64,000 nucleotides of DNA from Rhizobium sp. BK602 (GCF_014195095.1 NZ_JACIBC010000004.1:310001-374000); one strand, 5' to 3'; shown: positions 17,752-26,369, numbered from the stretch's first letter. Program-made: numbers and translations. Notes: generated by a model from the letters alone, not told the origin.

Positions 17752-18258
17752 CTACGCAAGTTTGCTTAAACGACTAAGAACCTTGTCCGTGTGAATTGCC
17801 CCACCTGGTTTTATAATTTCAAAACGATCATCTTCTCCGGGAATTAACCAAAGCTTTATTACATAGCTATTCTCTCCGTGTTCTTTCTCTCCGGCATTCT
17901 CGATTTCCCAAGTGCCTGTTCCAGGCAATACCTCATAAATTAAACTATAGGGTCCATTATCAATCTTTGCTGATTCATAATAAAACACAGAACCAATATA
18001 GACCGGGGTCTCGTGAATATTAAATGGAACGCGCAAGCAGGAAATCGTATCTGGAGAGACAGCAAACGTACTTGCCATCTCAACATCAACACGGCATATG
18101 AATGCATGCTCTGGAACACCGAGACTGATAATTCCAGGAGACCAAGCAAAGCCTTGGTCAAGTTCATCGTTACCCCAAATATGGCCGGGGCGATTGACGG
18201 AAGGCAAGTAAACAATCAGTTGCCCGTAGTTAATCATGACGCTAAATGTTGCAAGCAT
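17752..18258 (-). CDS. ComJ/Nin-like nuclease inhibitor, candidate immunity protein
   Basis: 168 aa. The first 125 residues resemble ComJ (Nin), the inhibitor of competence nuclease NucA in Bacillus: a 'SxxYxQ(L/F)xVY' start (VMINYGQLIVYLP), then W.NDELDQGFAWSPGIISLG, a strand like AFICRV, VPFNIHETPVYIGSV, and a closing GPYSLIYEVLPG. The C-terminus is about 35 residues longer than Bacillus Nin. No signal peptide is seen, so it acts in the cytoplasm, as an immunity protein against an incoming DNase would. It begins 2 bp after the stop of the NucA-like gene. Both the homology and the adjacency argue that it neutralises that nuclease. Confidence 0.72.
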   Translation of the reverse strand: MLATFSVMINYGQLIVYLPSVNRPGHIWGNDELDQGFAWSPGIISLGVPEHAFICRVDVEMASTFAVSPDTISCLRVPFNIHETPVYIGSVFYYESAKIDNGPYSLIYEVLPGTGTWEIENAGEKEHGENSYVIKLWLIPGEDDRFEIIKPGGAIHTDKVLSRLSKLA

Positions 18259-18260
18259 TG

Positions 18261-18884
18261 CTATGGTCCCGTTATAAGTGTAATTCTACAGCCTGCTGGT
18301 AACCCCTTCACGTTCGCCCCTATTATGCCGCCTGAGACCCTGTTATCGCGCCAATCGATGTTTCTAACGCTGGCATGTCCACCATTCTCCATAAATGCTG
18401 CTGGAGGATATTCGTCCGGTTCCATGCCGCTGTATCGAGGAACGCCGCTGGTTGAAGTTGCACGCCGTGCCCTTGCGGCGATTGGGTTTGCATCATAGGT
18501 CAAAACACTAGGAAAGCCCATTCGTTGCGCATCATCGATATGCTTAGCGGATTCAGGAGCACTAGAATACGGAATTACAATGGTTTTTTGGCAGCAGTTC
18601 CCAGTTGCGCACGATTCTGCAGCTGTTGCGGACAGCTGCTTTGCCAATGCTTGAGCTTTTTTTAGTCGCTCTTGCAACTCTCCGGATGTAAGAGCTGAAA
18701 CGGCTGCTCCCGTGGCAGTCGAATTAACTGGTGTATCTCCACTCAAAAGAAGGCCAGTTCCTACGACAGCTGCGCCACCTACAAGAACACTGGTGGAGAT
18801 ACCCGTGCCTGCTGCGGCCCCGCCTCCAAGAGCAATGGCGCCGCCTCCCGCACCCGCTAATAAGGGGGCTCCAAGTATAGGCAT
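18261..18884 (-). CDS. NucA/NucB-family DNase, candidate T6SS effector
   Basis: 207 aa. Residues 1-55 are glycine/alanine-rich and hydrophobic, without a normal signal-peptide charge pattern; such segments are common at the N-termini of VgrG-loaded cargo. The C-terminal 110 residues match the NucA/NucB deoxyribonuclease fold: SAPESAKHIDDAQRMGFPSV, LTYD, RARRATSTSG, the key DEYPPA motif with catalytic-region acids, GGHASV, DNRVSGG and GLPAGCRITLI. Homologues in Bacillus are secreted metal-dependent endonucleases. Its start codon shares one base with the stop of the DUF4123 adaptor gene. That order (vgrG, adaptor, toxin, immunity) is the usual T6SS cargo module, so delivery by this VgrG is inferred. 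Confidence 0.78.
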   Translation of the reverse strand: MPILGAPLLAGAGGGAIALGGGAAAGTGISTSVLVGGAAVVGTGLLLSGDTPVNSTATGAAVSALTSGELQERLKKAQALAKQLSATAAESCATGNCCQKTIVIPYSSAPESAKHIDDAQRMGFPSVLTYDANPIAARARRATSTSGVPRYSGMEPDEYPPAAFMENGGHASVRNIDWRDNRVSGGIIGANVKGLPAGCRITLITGP

Positions 18885-19822
18885 CAGCCCACCTCTTCCA
18901 TTGAATCCACTAGGCGACTCATCTGGTGAAGAAGTATCTCCACATTCTCGTCGGGTGTGCCTGGACCTGATTGTATAAACTGCTGGATTTCCGGCTGGCT
19001 TTCAAATCGGTCGCCACTGGAAAGCATCAAAAACCCCCAAATGCTTAGAGACCGTTCTTGAGTAAGCCCCAGCTGATTGCCAGACGCCTCATACCGCAAG
19101 ATGCGCTCGTTCAGTACTTCCTGAGTCATGCCCGCTGTTTGCTCGGGGGCCATGGTTTTAAGAATTGACGACATTCGGTCGCAGTACGCTGTACGACGAT
19201 CGGCGTGAAGCGCGCTGAGCTGATCTGCGCCAAGCACCAGCATTCCTCTAGGTGTTTTAGGCAAGTCCTTTGGCCTTAGCGCGCGCTTAGGCCCACTAGG
19301 GCTGTTTATAAGAACGGCAGTAGCGGGACCGAAAACACGCACAAGCTGTTCTGTCGTAAGTAAGGGTATGAAGGTGCTTAGCACACTTGGGTCCCAATGG
19401 CGAAACAGAACACGCTCGTACTTGATCGCCAAATCAGATGATTCATCATCCGCAAGAAAACGTTCGTCAGGGATGCGAATTTCATTAATCGTTCGCAGGT
19501 GCCGCCACAGCGCTTGCTCGCCCTCTGGGCACAACCAGAACACTGCGCAGGGTTTACCGAGCACCAGCTCCTCAATCTGCTCCCTAGCCCGGCGGTTGTT
19601 CAAGGGAACAAGCCACGGCCCGTCACGACGCATGTTCTCGTCGCCACCCTTTAGAAATAATGAACGACCGCTAATATCGGCATCGGCAAGCTCGTCTTCG
19701 AGGTCATCAAAGTACCCGCCATCAAGCACAGCAAACAAAGGCCCGTGCATGTGGTCAAGAGCAGCTCGAAACCTTCGAGCGCGAGCTACATCATCTATCT
19801 CGTCTGAAAGTGGTGTTTCCAT
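18884..19822 (-). CDS. DUF4123 T6SS effector adaptor/chaperone (Tap/TEC type)
   Basis: 312 aa. DUF4123 proteins load a toxin encoded just downstream onto the C-terminus of the VgrG encoded just upstream. Visible family features are the N-terminal HGPLFAVLDGGYFDDLEDEL, the PWLVPL segment, CAVFWLCPEGEQALWRHLR and FRHWDPSVLSTFIPLL. It starts 2 bp after the vgrG stop and overlaps the nuclease start by one base. That coupling argues that the NucA-like protein is its client. Composition is AT-richer than the T6SS core, like the rest of the cassette. Confidence 0.88.
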   Translation of the reverse strand: METPLSDEIDDVARARRFRAALDHMHGPLFAVLDGGYFDDLEDELADADISGRSLFLKGGDENMRRDGPWLVPLNNRRAREQIEELVLGKPCAVFWLCPEGEQALWRHLRTINEIRIPDERFLADDESSDLAIKYERVLFRHWDPSVLSTFIPLLTTEQLVRVFGPATAVLINSPSGPKRALRPKDLPKTPRGMLVLGADQLSALHADRRTAYCDRMSSILKTMAPEQTAGMTQEVLNERILRYEASGNQLGLTQERSLSIWGFLMLSSGDRFESQPEIQQFIQSGPGTPDENVEILLHQMSRLVDSMEEVG

Positions 19823-19824
19823 TG

Positions 19825-22227
19825 TTAATATGCTCGCACGAACGGCGTCCCAGATTGCGACATCTTCTTGAGACAGGACGCGCCCTTGCCAGGGCCGCCT
19901 TTCTTGAAATTGATGCGGTTGCCCTCAATGTCTATCTTGAGAGCATAAAACGTAATGCCCTTTTTATTGATGGTAATGTACCCGCCGGGCGCAGAAAGGC
20001 GGATTTCATCATCGGCGTAGATTTCCCAAACTTTGGCCTCGCCATGATATTTCTCGCCGGAGACAATATTGTACAGCTGCCCCACCTCGATTGCGATTTT
20101 GTCGCCGACAGTCACCTGCTGTTCTTTGCCAACATTGAGAACATGTGTCTGACCGATATTTGTTACCTTGCTAACTCCGATTTGCTCGGCTTTGGCAATG
20201 CCGACGGAAGTCGATTGAAACATGCCGATGATCGTATTCATGATCCCCGGTAACGGAAACAAACCAGAGGCATCTTCGCCAACGCCGGTGCCTGAGCCGC
20301 CAAGCGCCGTGCCAGCATCGGAGCGCGGATTACGACCCGAGATCACGCCTTCGCGTGAGGCAAGACCGCTGGCTCCAAGGAAGCCAAGCGCCGAGGAGGC
20401 GAGTGTGGTTGCGAAGGCTGCTATACCTGGGCCGCCGCCCGCCAATTGTGCCGCCTGGGTAAGCAGCCCCGCCGTCTGTCCCGCAAGCCCCTGCACGCCC
20501 GCCATCGCCAAGGCTGCCATCGGCCCCGTGCCGCCGACCACCGTGTTCACCGATCCGCCGATCTCGTGCTTCTGGTTGCCGCTCACCTCGACGGCGCGGT
20601 TGCCGCCGATGGAGGCGACCTCGTGGCGGTCGACGCGTTTGGTGCGGTCGTTGCGGATGCGCGTCGTCTGGTCCTTCTGGGCGTGGAAGAACATGTTCTC
20701 GCGGCCAGCATCGTCCTCGAAGGTCATCTCGTTGAAGCCGGTACCCTTGTGGGTGTTGGAACGCATGACCATGCGGGTCTTGTTGCCGGGCAGGTCGTAA
20801 GGCACGGCATTGCTGGGGTTCGGCACCACGCCGGTCACCAGCGGCCGGTCGGGATCGCCGTCGATGAAGGCGACCATGACCTCCATGCCGATGCGCGGGA
20901 TGATCTGGCCGCCCCAGTTGCCGCCGGCCCAGTTCTGGGCGACGCGGACCCAGCAGGTGTCCGAACCGTCCTTCTTGGCGCGGCGGTCCCAGGGATACCA
21001 GAGCTTGATGCGGCCATACTGGTCCGGATGGATCTCCTCGCCGGCAGGGCCGGCGACGATGGCGACCTGGGTGCCGCGGATGCGCGGCCGCTCCGTCTGC
21101 CGGTGCGGCGTCATCGGCACATGCGACGGCACGGCCTCGAATTCGTTGGTGTATTCCGGCTGATCCGCATTGGTTTCATAGGACGGATCGACGGCAGCAT
21201 GGATCGCCCGGACGATCACATGCTCCTCATAGGCGCGTTCCGGATGCGCCACTTCATAGGGCGTGAAGCGGCGGCCCGCCTCCAGGATACGCGATGTCGA
21301 CTGGCCGATGACGCGGTTGTGGTCGGCCTCGCTCGCCTGCATCCGCAGCTTCTGCGCCCGCTCGGCCTCGGCGACGGAGCTGATGCGGGCCGGATATTCG
21401 TAAAGCTCCCGCTTCATCGCGCCCGGCATCTGCACCAGCGACGGTGTCGCCGTGGCCGGCACGATCTTCGGCGTCTCGAAATTCCAATCGGCGCCCGCCC
21501 GCTGGCCGGGAACATAGGCGTAGTGGCGCATCCAGTCGGTGATGTGGTTGCGGTCGGAAGAGCCCTGCGCCAGGCGCACCCGTGTTTCCCCCTGAGCGGA
21601 CGGCGAAGGCCCGGCCCATGAACCGGCGCTGTCGGCGACATGCAGCCGGTGGCTGCCGTCCTCATGGCTGAACCAGTAGAACAGCCCGTCCTCCTCGAAA
21701 CGGCGGGTCAGGAAATCCAGATCCGTCTCGTTCCACTGCACCGAATAGTGCTGCGGCGGCGGTGGCGTCACGATGCCCGATACGTCGGGCGCCGGAATGC
21801 CGTGCTCGGAAAACAGCGTCTCGACAATGTCGACGCTAGTCTTGTCCATCCAGATCCGGCAATCGGACCGCTGCGACAGGAGCCACATCTGCGGCTTCAG
21901 CACCAGCGAATAGGAGCGCAGCCCGCGGGTGATCGGCGGGCCTTCCTGCAGCGCGGTCACCAGCCCGTTGAACGGGCGGCGCACGCCGTCGCCGCCATCC
22001 TCACCCTGCTGCACCTCGATGGAGACATCCACCAGACGGCCGATCAGCTCTTCCGGCTTCACCACCTCACGCTTGGCGCGCACGAAGAGGCGGATATCGA
22101 ACAGCGACGATATCCCCTCGTCGATCGTCACGCGCTCGGGCAGAAGCTGATCCGTCCCAAGCGGCGACAGGACCCGGAGATTGCGGGTTGCCTGGATGAA
22201 ATCATTGGCCGAAGGCTGATCGTTCAT
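19825..22227 (-). CDS. vgrG: VgrG spike protein
   Basis: 800 aa trimeric T6SS spike (TssI). The gp27/gp5-like region covers about residues 1-480, with the RVRVAQNWAGGNWG-like OB-fold stretch (CWVRVAQNWAGG, then PRIGMEVMVAFIDGDPDRPL). A repetitive beta-helical region with DUF2345-type motifs (VTVGDKIAIEVG, YITINKKGITF) follows to the end. The last 150 or so residues are encoded by AT-richer DNA than the rest, with the change at about 20.2-20.3 kb. The C-terminus probably selects the DUF4123 adaptor and its cargo. It follows the 182-aa gene by 6 bp. Confidence 0.95.
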   Translation of the reverse strand: MNDQPSANDFIQATRNLRVLSPLGTDQLLPERVTIDEGISSLFDIRLFVRAKREVVKPEELIGRLVDVSIEVQQGEDGGDGVRRPFNGLVTALQEGPPITRGLRSYSLVLKPQMWLLSQRSDCRIWMDKTSVDIVETLFSEHGIPAPDVSGIVTPPPPQHYSVQWNETDLDFLTRRFEEDGLFYWFSHEDGSHRLHVADSAGSWAGPSPSAQGETRVRLAQGSSDRNHITDWMRHYAYVPGQRAGADWNFETPKIVPATATPSLVQMPGAMKRELYEYPARISSVAEAERAQKLRMQASEADHNRVIGQSTSRILEAGRRFTPYEVAHPERAYEEHVIVRAIHAAVDPSYETNADQPEYTNEFEAVPSHVPMTPHRQTERPRIRGTQVAIVAGPAGEEIHPDQYGRIKLWYPWDRRAKKDGSDTCWVRVAQNWAGGNWGGQIIPRIGMEVMVAFIDGDPDRPLVTGVVPNPSNAVPYDLPGNKTRMVMRSNTHKGTGFNEMTFEDDAGRENMFFHAQKDQTTRIRNDRTKRVDRHEVASIGGNRAVEVSGNQKHEIGGSVNTVVGGTGPMAALAMAGVQGLAGQTAGLLTQAAQLAGGGPGIAAFATTLASSALGFLGASGLASREGVISGRNPRSDAGTALGGSGTGVGEDASGLFPLPGIMNTIIGMFQSTSVGIAKAEQIGVSKVTNIGQTHVLNVGKEQQVTVGDKIAIEVGQLYNIVSGEKYHGEAKVWEIYADDEIRLSAPGGYITINKKGITFYALKIDIEGNRINFKKGGPGKGASCLKKMSQSGTPFVRAY

Positions 22228-22233
22228 CTGCGT

Positions 22234-22782
22234 TTATCCTACTCGTGACGTCGCCGCACCCGGTTTGTCGGCGCTGCCCAGCGCCTGCTTGCGTCCACCG
22301 ACGAGATAAACCGTCTGGAACAGCGTGCCGTTCGGCGGGATCGCATCGATGCGCGGACCGTAGAGAAAATCCGGTGTGAGGATCTTGCCGACGTCGGCCC
22401 GCGAGGCGACCGTGCCCAGCAGGTAGGCGCCACGGGCCATCAGCACCCTGGTCTCGCCGTCGCTGACGGAATAATTGAACTGCGCCACGAATGTGGAATG
22501 GTGGTTGATATCCAACTCGCGAACAATGTGGGCTTCATTGTTGCGCAGCCATCTTTGCAGCCAATGCGTCAACGACATCTCGTTGGTCTTTTCCGCAAAC
22601 ATCCGGAAAAGCGATGCCGCGGCACCCATGGCCTGGCCTCGGGCCGCGAATTCGCGCGGGCCGCTCTGATAAGAGAAATAGTCATAGGAAGGACCGCGGC
22701 CTGCGCGCTTGACTGGCGGCAAGTCGGTCTGTCGCACCGGCTCCATTTGCAGCGCCGGCGACGAAACGGAAAAATCTACCAT
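22234..22782 (-). CDS. Conserved T6SS-linked protein of unknown function between hcp and vgrG
   Basis: 182 aa from the ATG at 22782, chosen because GAGG lies about 7 bases upstream and the upstream in-frame codons run through a large palindrome. I do not recognise a family. No signal peptide or membrane helix is seen. The sequence looks like a mixed alpha/beta soluble protein (helical segment with FRMFAEKTNEMSLTHWLQRW, then beta-rich GETRVLMARGAYLL). No obvious catalytic motif is present; it lacks cysteine, so it is not a Cys-dependent amidase of the Tae type. It is coupled to vgrG (6 bp), so a role in spike assembly or effector loading is possible. Confidence 0.75.
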   Translation of the reverse strand: MVDFSVSSPALQMEPVRQTDLPPVKRAGRGPSYDYFSYQSGPREFAARGQAMGAAASLFRMFAEKTNEMSLTHWLQRWLRNNEAHIVRELDINHHSTFVAQFNYSVSDGETRVLMARGAYLLGTVASRADVGKILTPDFLYGPRIDAIPPNGTLFQTVYLVGGRKQALGSADKPGAATSRVG

Positions 22783-22816
22783 GGCGGCCTCGATGAATGA
22801 ACGCTCTTGAAACGGT

Positions 22817-22882
22817 GGAAATCGCGGCCGCGGCCGCGATTTCCCAGCAAGCACCGCTCCGGCGCGTGTCGAACGCGCCGGA
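22817..22882 (-). terminator. Two tandem strong hairpins just after hcp
   Basis: Hairpin 1: TCCGGCGCGT (22858-22867) pairs with ACGCGCCGGA (22873-22882), loop of 5. Hairpin 2 is a perfect 28-bp palindrome, 22817-22844, centred on GGCCGCGGCC. Read in the minus direction they start 14 bp after the hcp stop. Neither is followed by a T-run. They probably hold back 3' exonucleases or cause partial termination, so that hcp is made in excess over vgrG. Confidence 0.6.
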
Positions 22883-22896
22883 AGACAGCGCTAATC

Positions 22897-23373
22897 TCAG
22901 GCGGCCTTGGTCGTGGCCAGGTCGTAGGACGCGATCATCGGCGACTGCGGGGTCTGCGAGTCGTCGTATGGCGTGTACTTCACTTCCATCTTGGTGAAGT
23001 TGAGCTTGATCGTTTCGACCGGGCGGTCACCGCTGGAATCCACCGAATAGCTGGCGATCAGCGTGTTGGTCAGCGTGTATTCGATATAGGTGTCGCCAGG
23101 ATTGCCCGTCGTCACCAGATGGATGACGGCCTGCTTGCCGGTGCGGCCCGAGCATGCTTCCTGGAAGAGCTTCGTCGAGGAGGAATCGCTGACCTTGGTC
23201 AGGATGACTTCCGAAACGGTCGGCTCGGAAGCTTCGCGGTTCGCTGCCGAACCGGCCGAGGTCTTCATGTTGCGCGACACGTTCCAGTGAATGACTTCGA
23301 TGTCCATCCACTTCTTGTGCTGCTCGTGAGTGGCATCGCCCTGGATACCGTCGATCTGCAGATAAATCGGCAT
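22897..23373 (-). CDS. hcp: Hcp tube protein (TssD)
   Basis: 158 aa from the ATG at 23373, which has an AGGAGA ribosome site 9 bases upstream. Hcp hexamers stack into the T6SS inner tube and are secreted. The start MPIYLQIDGIQGDATHEQHK, the SEVILTKVSDSSSTKLFQEA region and the closing MEVKYTPYD are classic Hcp features. The gene is bounded on both sides by hairpins in the transcript (23403-23422 before, 22817-22882 after). It lies 64 bp after tssH. Confidence 0.97.
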   Translation of the reverse strand: MPIYLQIDGIQGDATHEQHKKWMDIEVIHWNVSRNMKTSAGSAANREASEPTVSEVILTKVSDSSSTKLFQEACSGRTGKQAVIHLVTTGNPGDTYIEYTLTNTLIASYSVDSSGDRPVETIKLNFTKMEVKYTPYDDSQTPQSPMIASYDLATTKAA

Positions 23374-23402
23374 GCTATCAGCTCTCCTGTTGGGATTGAC
23401 TT

Positions 23403-23422
23403 CGCCTTGTTGCGTCAAGGCG
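23403..23422 (-). promoter_or_regulatory. Hairpin in the tssH-hcp spacer
   Basis: CGCCTTG (23403-23409) pairs with CAAGGCG (23416-23422) around a 6-base loop, about 30 bases before the hcp start. It could be a 5' stabiliser or processing point for the hcp mRNA. Confidence 0.4.
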
Positions 23423-23437
23423 TGGTTACCTTTCCGT

Positions 23438-26185
23438 CTAATGTCGCATCCGGACAGCTTGCCCGTCCGAGGCTGCTTCATTCGCCGCACCGCCCTGCGG
23501 ATCGGCGAATTCGGTGTCGTCCGCCGCGCGTCCTTCGATGACGAAGCGGTGGTCGTGAAAACTGATGTCGATGCTGGCGATCTTGCGCCGTTCGCCGAGC
23601 GCATCGAGGAAGAAGGTCGAAAGTTCGGGCAGAAGATCGCGGGCGATCATGATCTCGATCGTGCGGGCGCCCATTTCGCTGGCCTTGGCGCGCGCCACCA
23701 GCGCCGCGCGGGCCGCGTCCGACAGTGAAACCGTCGTGCCGTAGGCCGCCGCGACGCGATCGCGAATGCGCCCGATCTGAATGTCGACGATCCCGCTCAA
23801 TGTCTCGCCGCTGAGCGGCATGAAAGGCAGGACGACCGTTCGCCCGACAAAGGCCGGCTTGAACTGCTTCTGCAGTTCCGGAAGCAGGAGCGCCTCCAGC
23901 GCTTCGCCCTCCGGCATCGTATCGGGATCGGCGGCAAGGGCGGCCAGCAATTCGGAGCCCGTATTCGCCGTCATGACGATCGTCGTGTTCTTGAAGTCGA
24001 TATCGCGGCCTTCGCCGTCGCGCAGCGTGCCCTTGTCGAACACCTGGTAGAAGACTTCCTGCACGCCCGGATGCGCCTTGTCGATCTCGTCGAGCAGCAG
24101 CACGCCATAGGGCCGACGGCGCACGGCCTCGGTCAGCACCCCACCCTCGCCATAGCCGACATAGCCGGGCGGCGAGCCGAGAAGCATGGAAACCTTATGC
24201 TCTTCCTTGAATTCCGACATGTTGATCGTCGTCAGATATTGGCTGCCGCCATAAAGCAGATCGGCGAGAGACAGCGCCGTTTCGGTCTTTCCGGTTCCAG
24301 ACATGCCGACGAGCAGGAAGACGGCCGGCGGCCGGCGCGGATCGGAAAGCCCGGCTCTCGCGGCCCGCATCGCCGCCGCAATCCGGGCGATGGCGGCATC
24401 CTGGCCGATGACGCGCTCTTTCAGCCGCGCATCCAGCGTCTTGACGGTTTCGACCTGATCCGACAGCAACTTGCCGACCGGAATGCCCGTCCAACGCGCC
24501 ACGACGCCGGCAATCACGTCCCTGTCGACGACGCGGGGAACGAGCGGCGTTTCGCCGGCGACCTTGGCGAGGTTGCGCTCCGCCAGGACCAGGGCCGCGC
24601 GAGCCCCCTCGGCGGCGCCATGCGGCGAGAAGGGGGCGACATTATCGGCATGACCGGGATCGGTTTTTTGCACCGGATCACCTGCGGCGTCGCCATCGAC
24701 GAACGAGGCTTCGAGGCGATCGGCCTCGCGTGACAGCCGCATTTCTTCGTCGAACTTCGCCTGCAGTTTTTCGATTTCGGCGGAGACATCCGACTGCTCG
24801 GCATCGATGATCGCCAGGCGCGCGACGATCTCCGCGGTTTGCGGTTCGGCTTGCAGCGATGCGGCTTCGAGCGCCAGCATGGCGCGCTCGTTTCTCAAGC
24901 CCTTCAAGGCTTCGGGGATCGTCTGCCGGGCAAGCGAGACGGCGGCGGCGGCCGTGTCGATCAGGCTGATCGCCTTGTCCGGCAGCTGCCGGTCGGGGAT
25001 ATAGCGCGCCGAGAGGCGAACCGCGGCGGCCAGCGCCTCGTCGCGGATGCGAACCTTGTGATGCGCCTTGAGGCTGCCGGCGATGCCGCGCAGCATGCGG
25101 ATCGCCGTCTCTTCGTCCGGCTCCTGGATCTGCACGACCTGAAACCGGCGGGTCAGCGCCGCGTCTTTCTCGATGTAGCGCTTGTATTCGCTCCATGTCG
25201 TCGCAGCGATCGTGCGCAGTTCGCCGCGTGCCAGCGCCGGCTTGAGGATGTTCGCGGCGTCCCCTTGCCCAGCCTGTCCGCCGGCACCGATCAGGCCATG
25301 TGCTTCGTCGATGAAGAGAATGATCGGGTCGGCGGCGGCCTTGACCGCATCGACCACGCCATGCAGGCGACGCTCGAATTCGCCTTTGACCCCCGCGCCG
25401 GCCTGCAGCAGGCTGAGATCCAGAAGCAGGAGGCGGACCGGCTTCAGCATGTCCGACACATTGCCGGCAGCGATCTCCAACGCCAGCGCTTCCGCCACCG
25501 CCGTTTTACCGACGCCGGCTTCCCCAACGAGGATGGGATTGTTCTGTCGGCGACGCATCAGGATATCGATGACCTGGCGCAGTTCGCGATCGCGGCCGAT
25601 CACCGGATCGATGCGGCCCGAGCGGGCATCGGCGGTCATGTCGCGGGTGTAAAGCCGCAAAAATTCGTTGTCGCCCGCTGTGGAAACTCCACCCGAAAGG
25701 GGGGCGATCGGTGCCGCGGCATCGGAAATCGGCGCGGCGCTCAGACGCTTTTCCAGCGCATTCCGATCGAGATTGCGCAGCGAAGGGGCGATGCCACGCA
25801 GGACGATTCGCAGCGACTGATCGGTTGTCAGGGCAGTGAGAAGGTCGGCCAGGACGACGCTATTGCGTCCGCATTGCAGGGAGGCGACGAGCCATGCCTC
25901 GCGCAAAAGAGCCAGCAGATTGGGCGAGAGCACGAGCGAATTTCCGCCATCGCGAGGAAGGTCGGCGATGGCGCTGTCAAGCTCGGTCCTGAGCAGCTCG
26001 GCAGACACGCTAAGTTCTTCAAAAATTAAGCTAACTTCGGTTCCGTCGAGAAGCACTCTTATCCAGTGTGCGACATCCACCATAGCGTGCCGATTGCGCG
26101 CGGCAAGCGAAGCCGCCGCCTCCAATCCGACACGCAGATCAGGCTCAAGCGTTCTGATGAGACGATTGAGATCGATGTTCGACAA
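23438..26185 (-). CDS. tssH: T6SS sheath-recycling AAA+ ATPase ClpV
   Basis: 915 aa ClpB-like ATPase that takes apart contracted TssB/TssC sheaths. The N-domain (1-150) carries the TssB/TssC-binding region. The first AAA module has Walker A GEAGVGKT near residue 220 and IILFIDEAHG. A coiled-coil middle domain follows (about 400-520). The second AAA module has GMSGTGKTET near 628, then LLLDEIDKAHP. The start is a TTG at 26185 with a strong GGGAGG ribosome site; no upstream ATG is in frame nearby. It is transcribed divergently from tssA across 229 bp and leads the hcp-vgrG arm. Confidence 0.95.
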   Translation of the reverse strand: MSNIDLNRLIRTLEPDLRVGLEAAASLAARNRHAMVDVAHWIRVLLDGTEVSLIFEELSVSAELLRTELDSAIADLPRDGGNSLVLSPNLLALLREAWLVASLQCGRNSVVLADLLTALTTDQSLRIVLRGIAPSLRNLDRNALEKRLSAAPISDAAAPIAPLSGGVSTAGDNEFLRLYTRDMTADARSGRIDPVIGRDRELRQVIDILMRRRQNNPILVGEAGVGKTAVAEALALEIAAGNVSDMLKPVRLLLLDLSLLQAGAGVKGEFERRLHGVVDAVKAAADPIILFIDEAHGLIGAGGQAGQGDAANILKPALARGELRTIAATTWSEYKRYIEKDAALTRRFQVVQIQEPDEETAIRMLRGIAGSLKAHHKVRIRDEALAAAVRLSARYIPDRQLPDKAISLIDTAAAAVSLARQTIPEALKGLRNERAMLALEAASLQAEPQTAEIVARLAIIDAEQSDVSAEIEKLQAKFDEEMRLSREADRLEASFVDGDAAGDPVQKTDPGHADNVAPFSPHGAAEGARAALVLAERNLAKVAGETPLVPRVVDRDVIAGVVARWTGIPVGKLLSDQVETVKTLDARLKERVIGQDAAIARIAAAMRAARAGLSDPRRPPAVFLLVGMSGTGKTETALSLADLLYGGSQYLTTINMSEFKEEHKVSMLLGSPPGYVGYGEGGVLTEAVRRRPYGVLLLDEIDKAHPGVQEVFYQVFDKGTLRDGEGRDIDFKNTTIVMTANTGSELLAALAADPDTMPEGEALEALLLPELQKQFKPAFVGRTVVLPFMPLSGETLSGIVDIQIGRIRDRVAAAYGTTVSLSDAARAALVARAKASEMGARTIEIMIARDLLPELSTFFLDALGERRKIASIDISFHDHRFVIEGRAADDTEFADPQGGAANEAASDGQAVRMRH

Positions 26186-26340
26186 CCGGAAAGCCTCCCT
26201 TCAAAGTTTTAATCTGCACGTCCTCCACGGTCGCGAAAACAACTAGGGCGCACATACAACCTTGTCTAGGCTCAAAGATCATTTTTTCTTTTCGGGGATG
26301 AATTACCATCTGTCACAAATCCGTCGCAGAATATACACGG

Positions 26341-26369
26341 TTGACAAGGCAATATCTCCGCATCAGTAT
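26341..26369 (+). promoter_or_regulatory. Possible tssA promoter
   Basis: TTGACA at 26341-26346, then 17 bases, then CAGTAT at 26364-26369, in the AT-rich 229-bp spacer between tssH and tssA. The -35 is perfect and the -10 matches three of six. A weak or activator-dependent promoter is plausible; only a transcript start map would settle it. Confidence 0.3.

Noticed and set aside
15694..20250. AT-richer cassette as an integrated prophage or transposon
   Set aside because: There is no transposase, integrase, tRNA target or flanking direct repeat. The genes are all T6SS cargo types, so exchange by homologous recombination is simpler.
22817..22844. 28-bp perfect palindrome as a recombination or attachment site
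   Set aside because: It lies inside the T6SS operon directly behind hcp with a second hairpin beside it and shows no direct repeats or integrase gene. An RNA hairpin role fits better.
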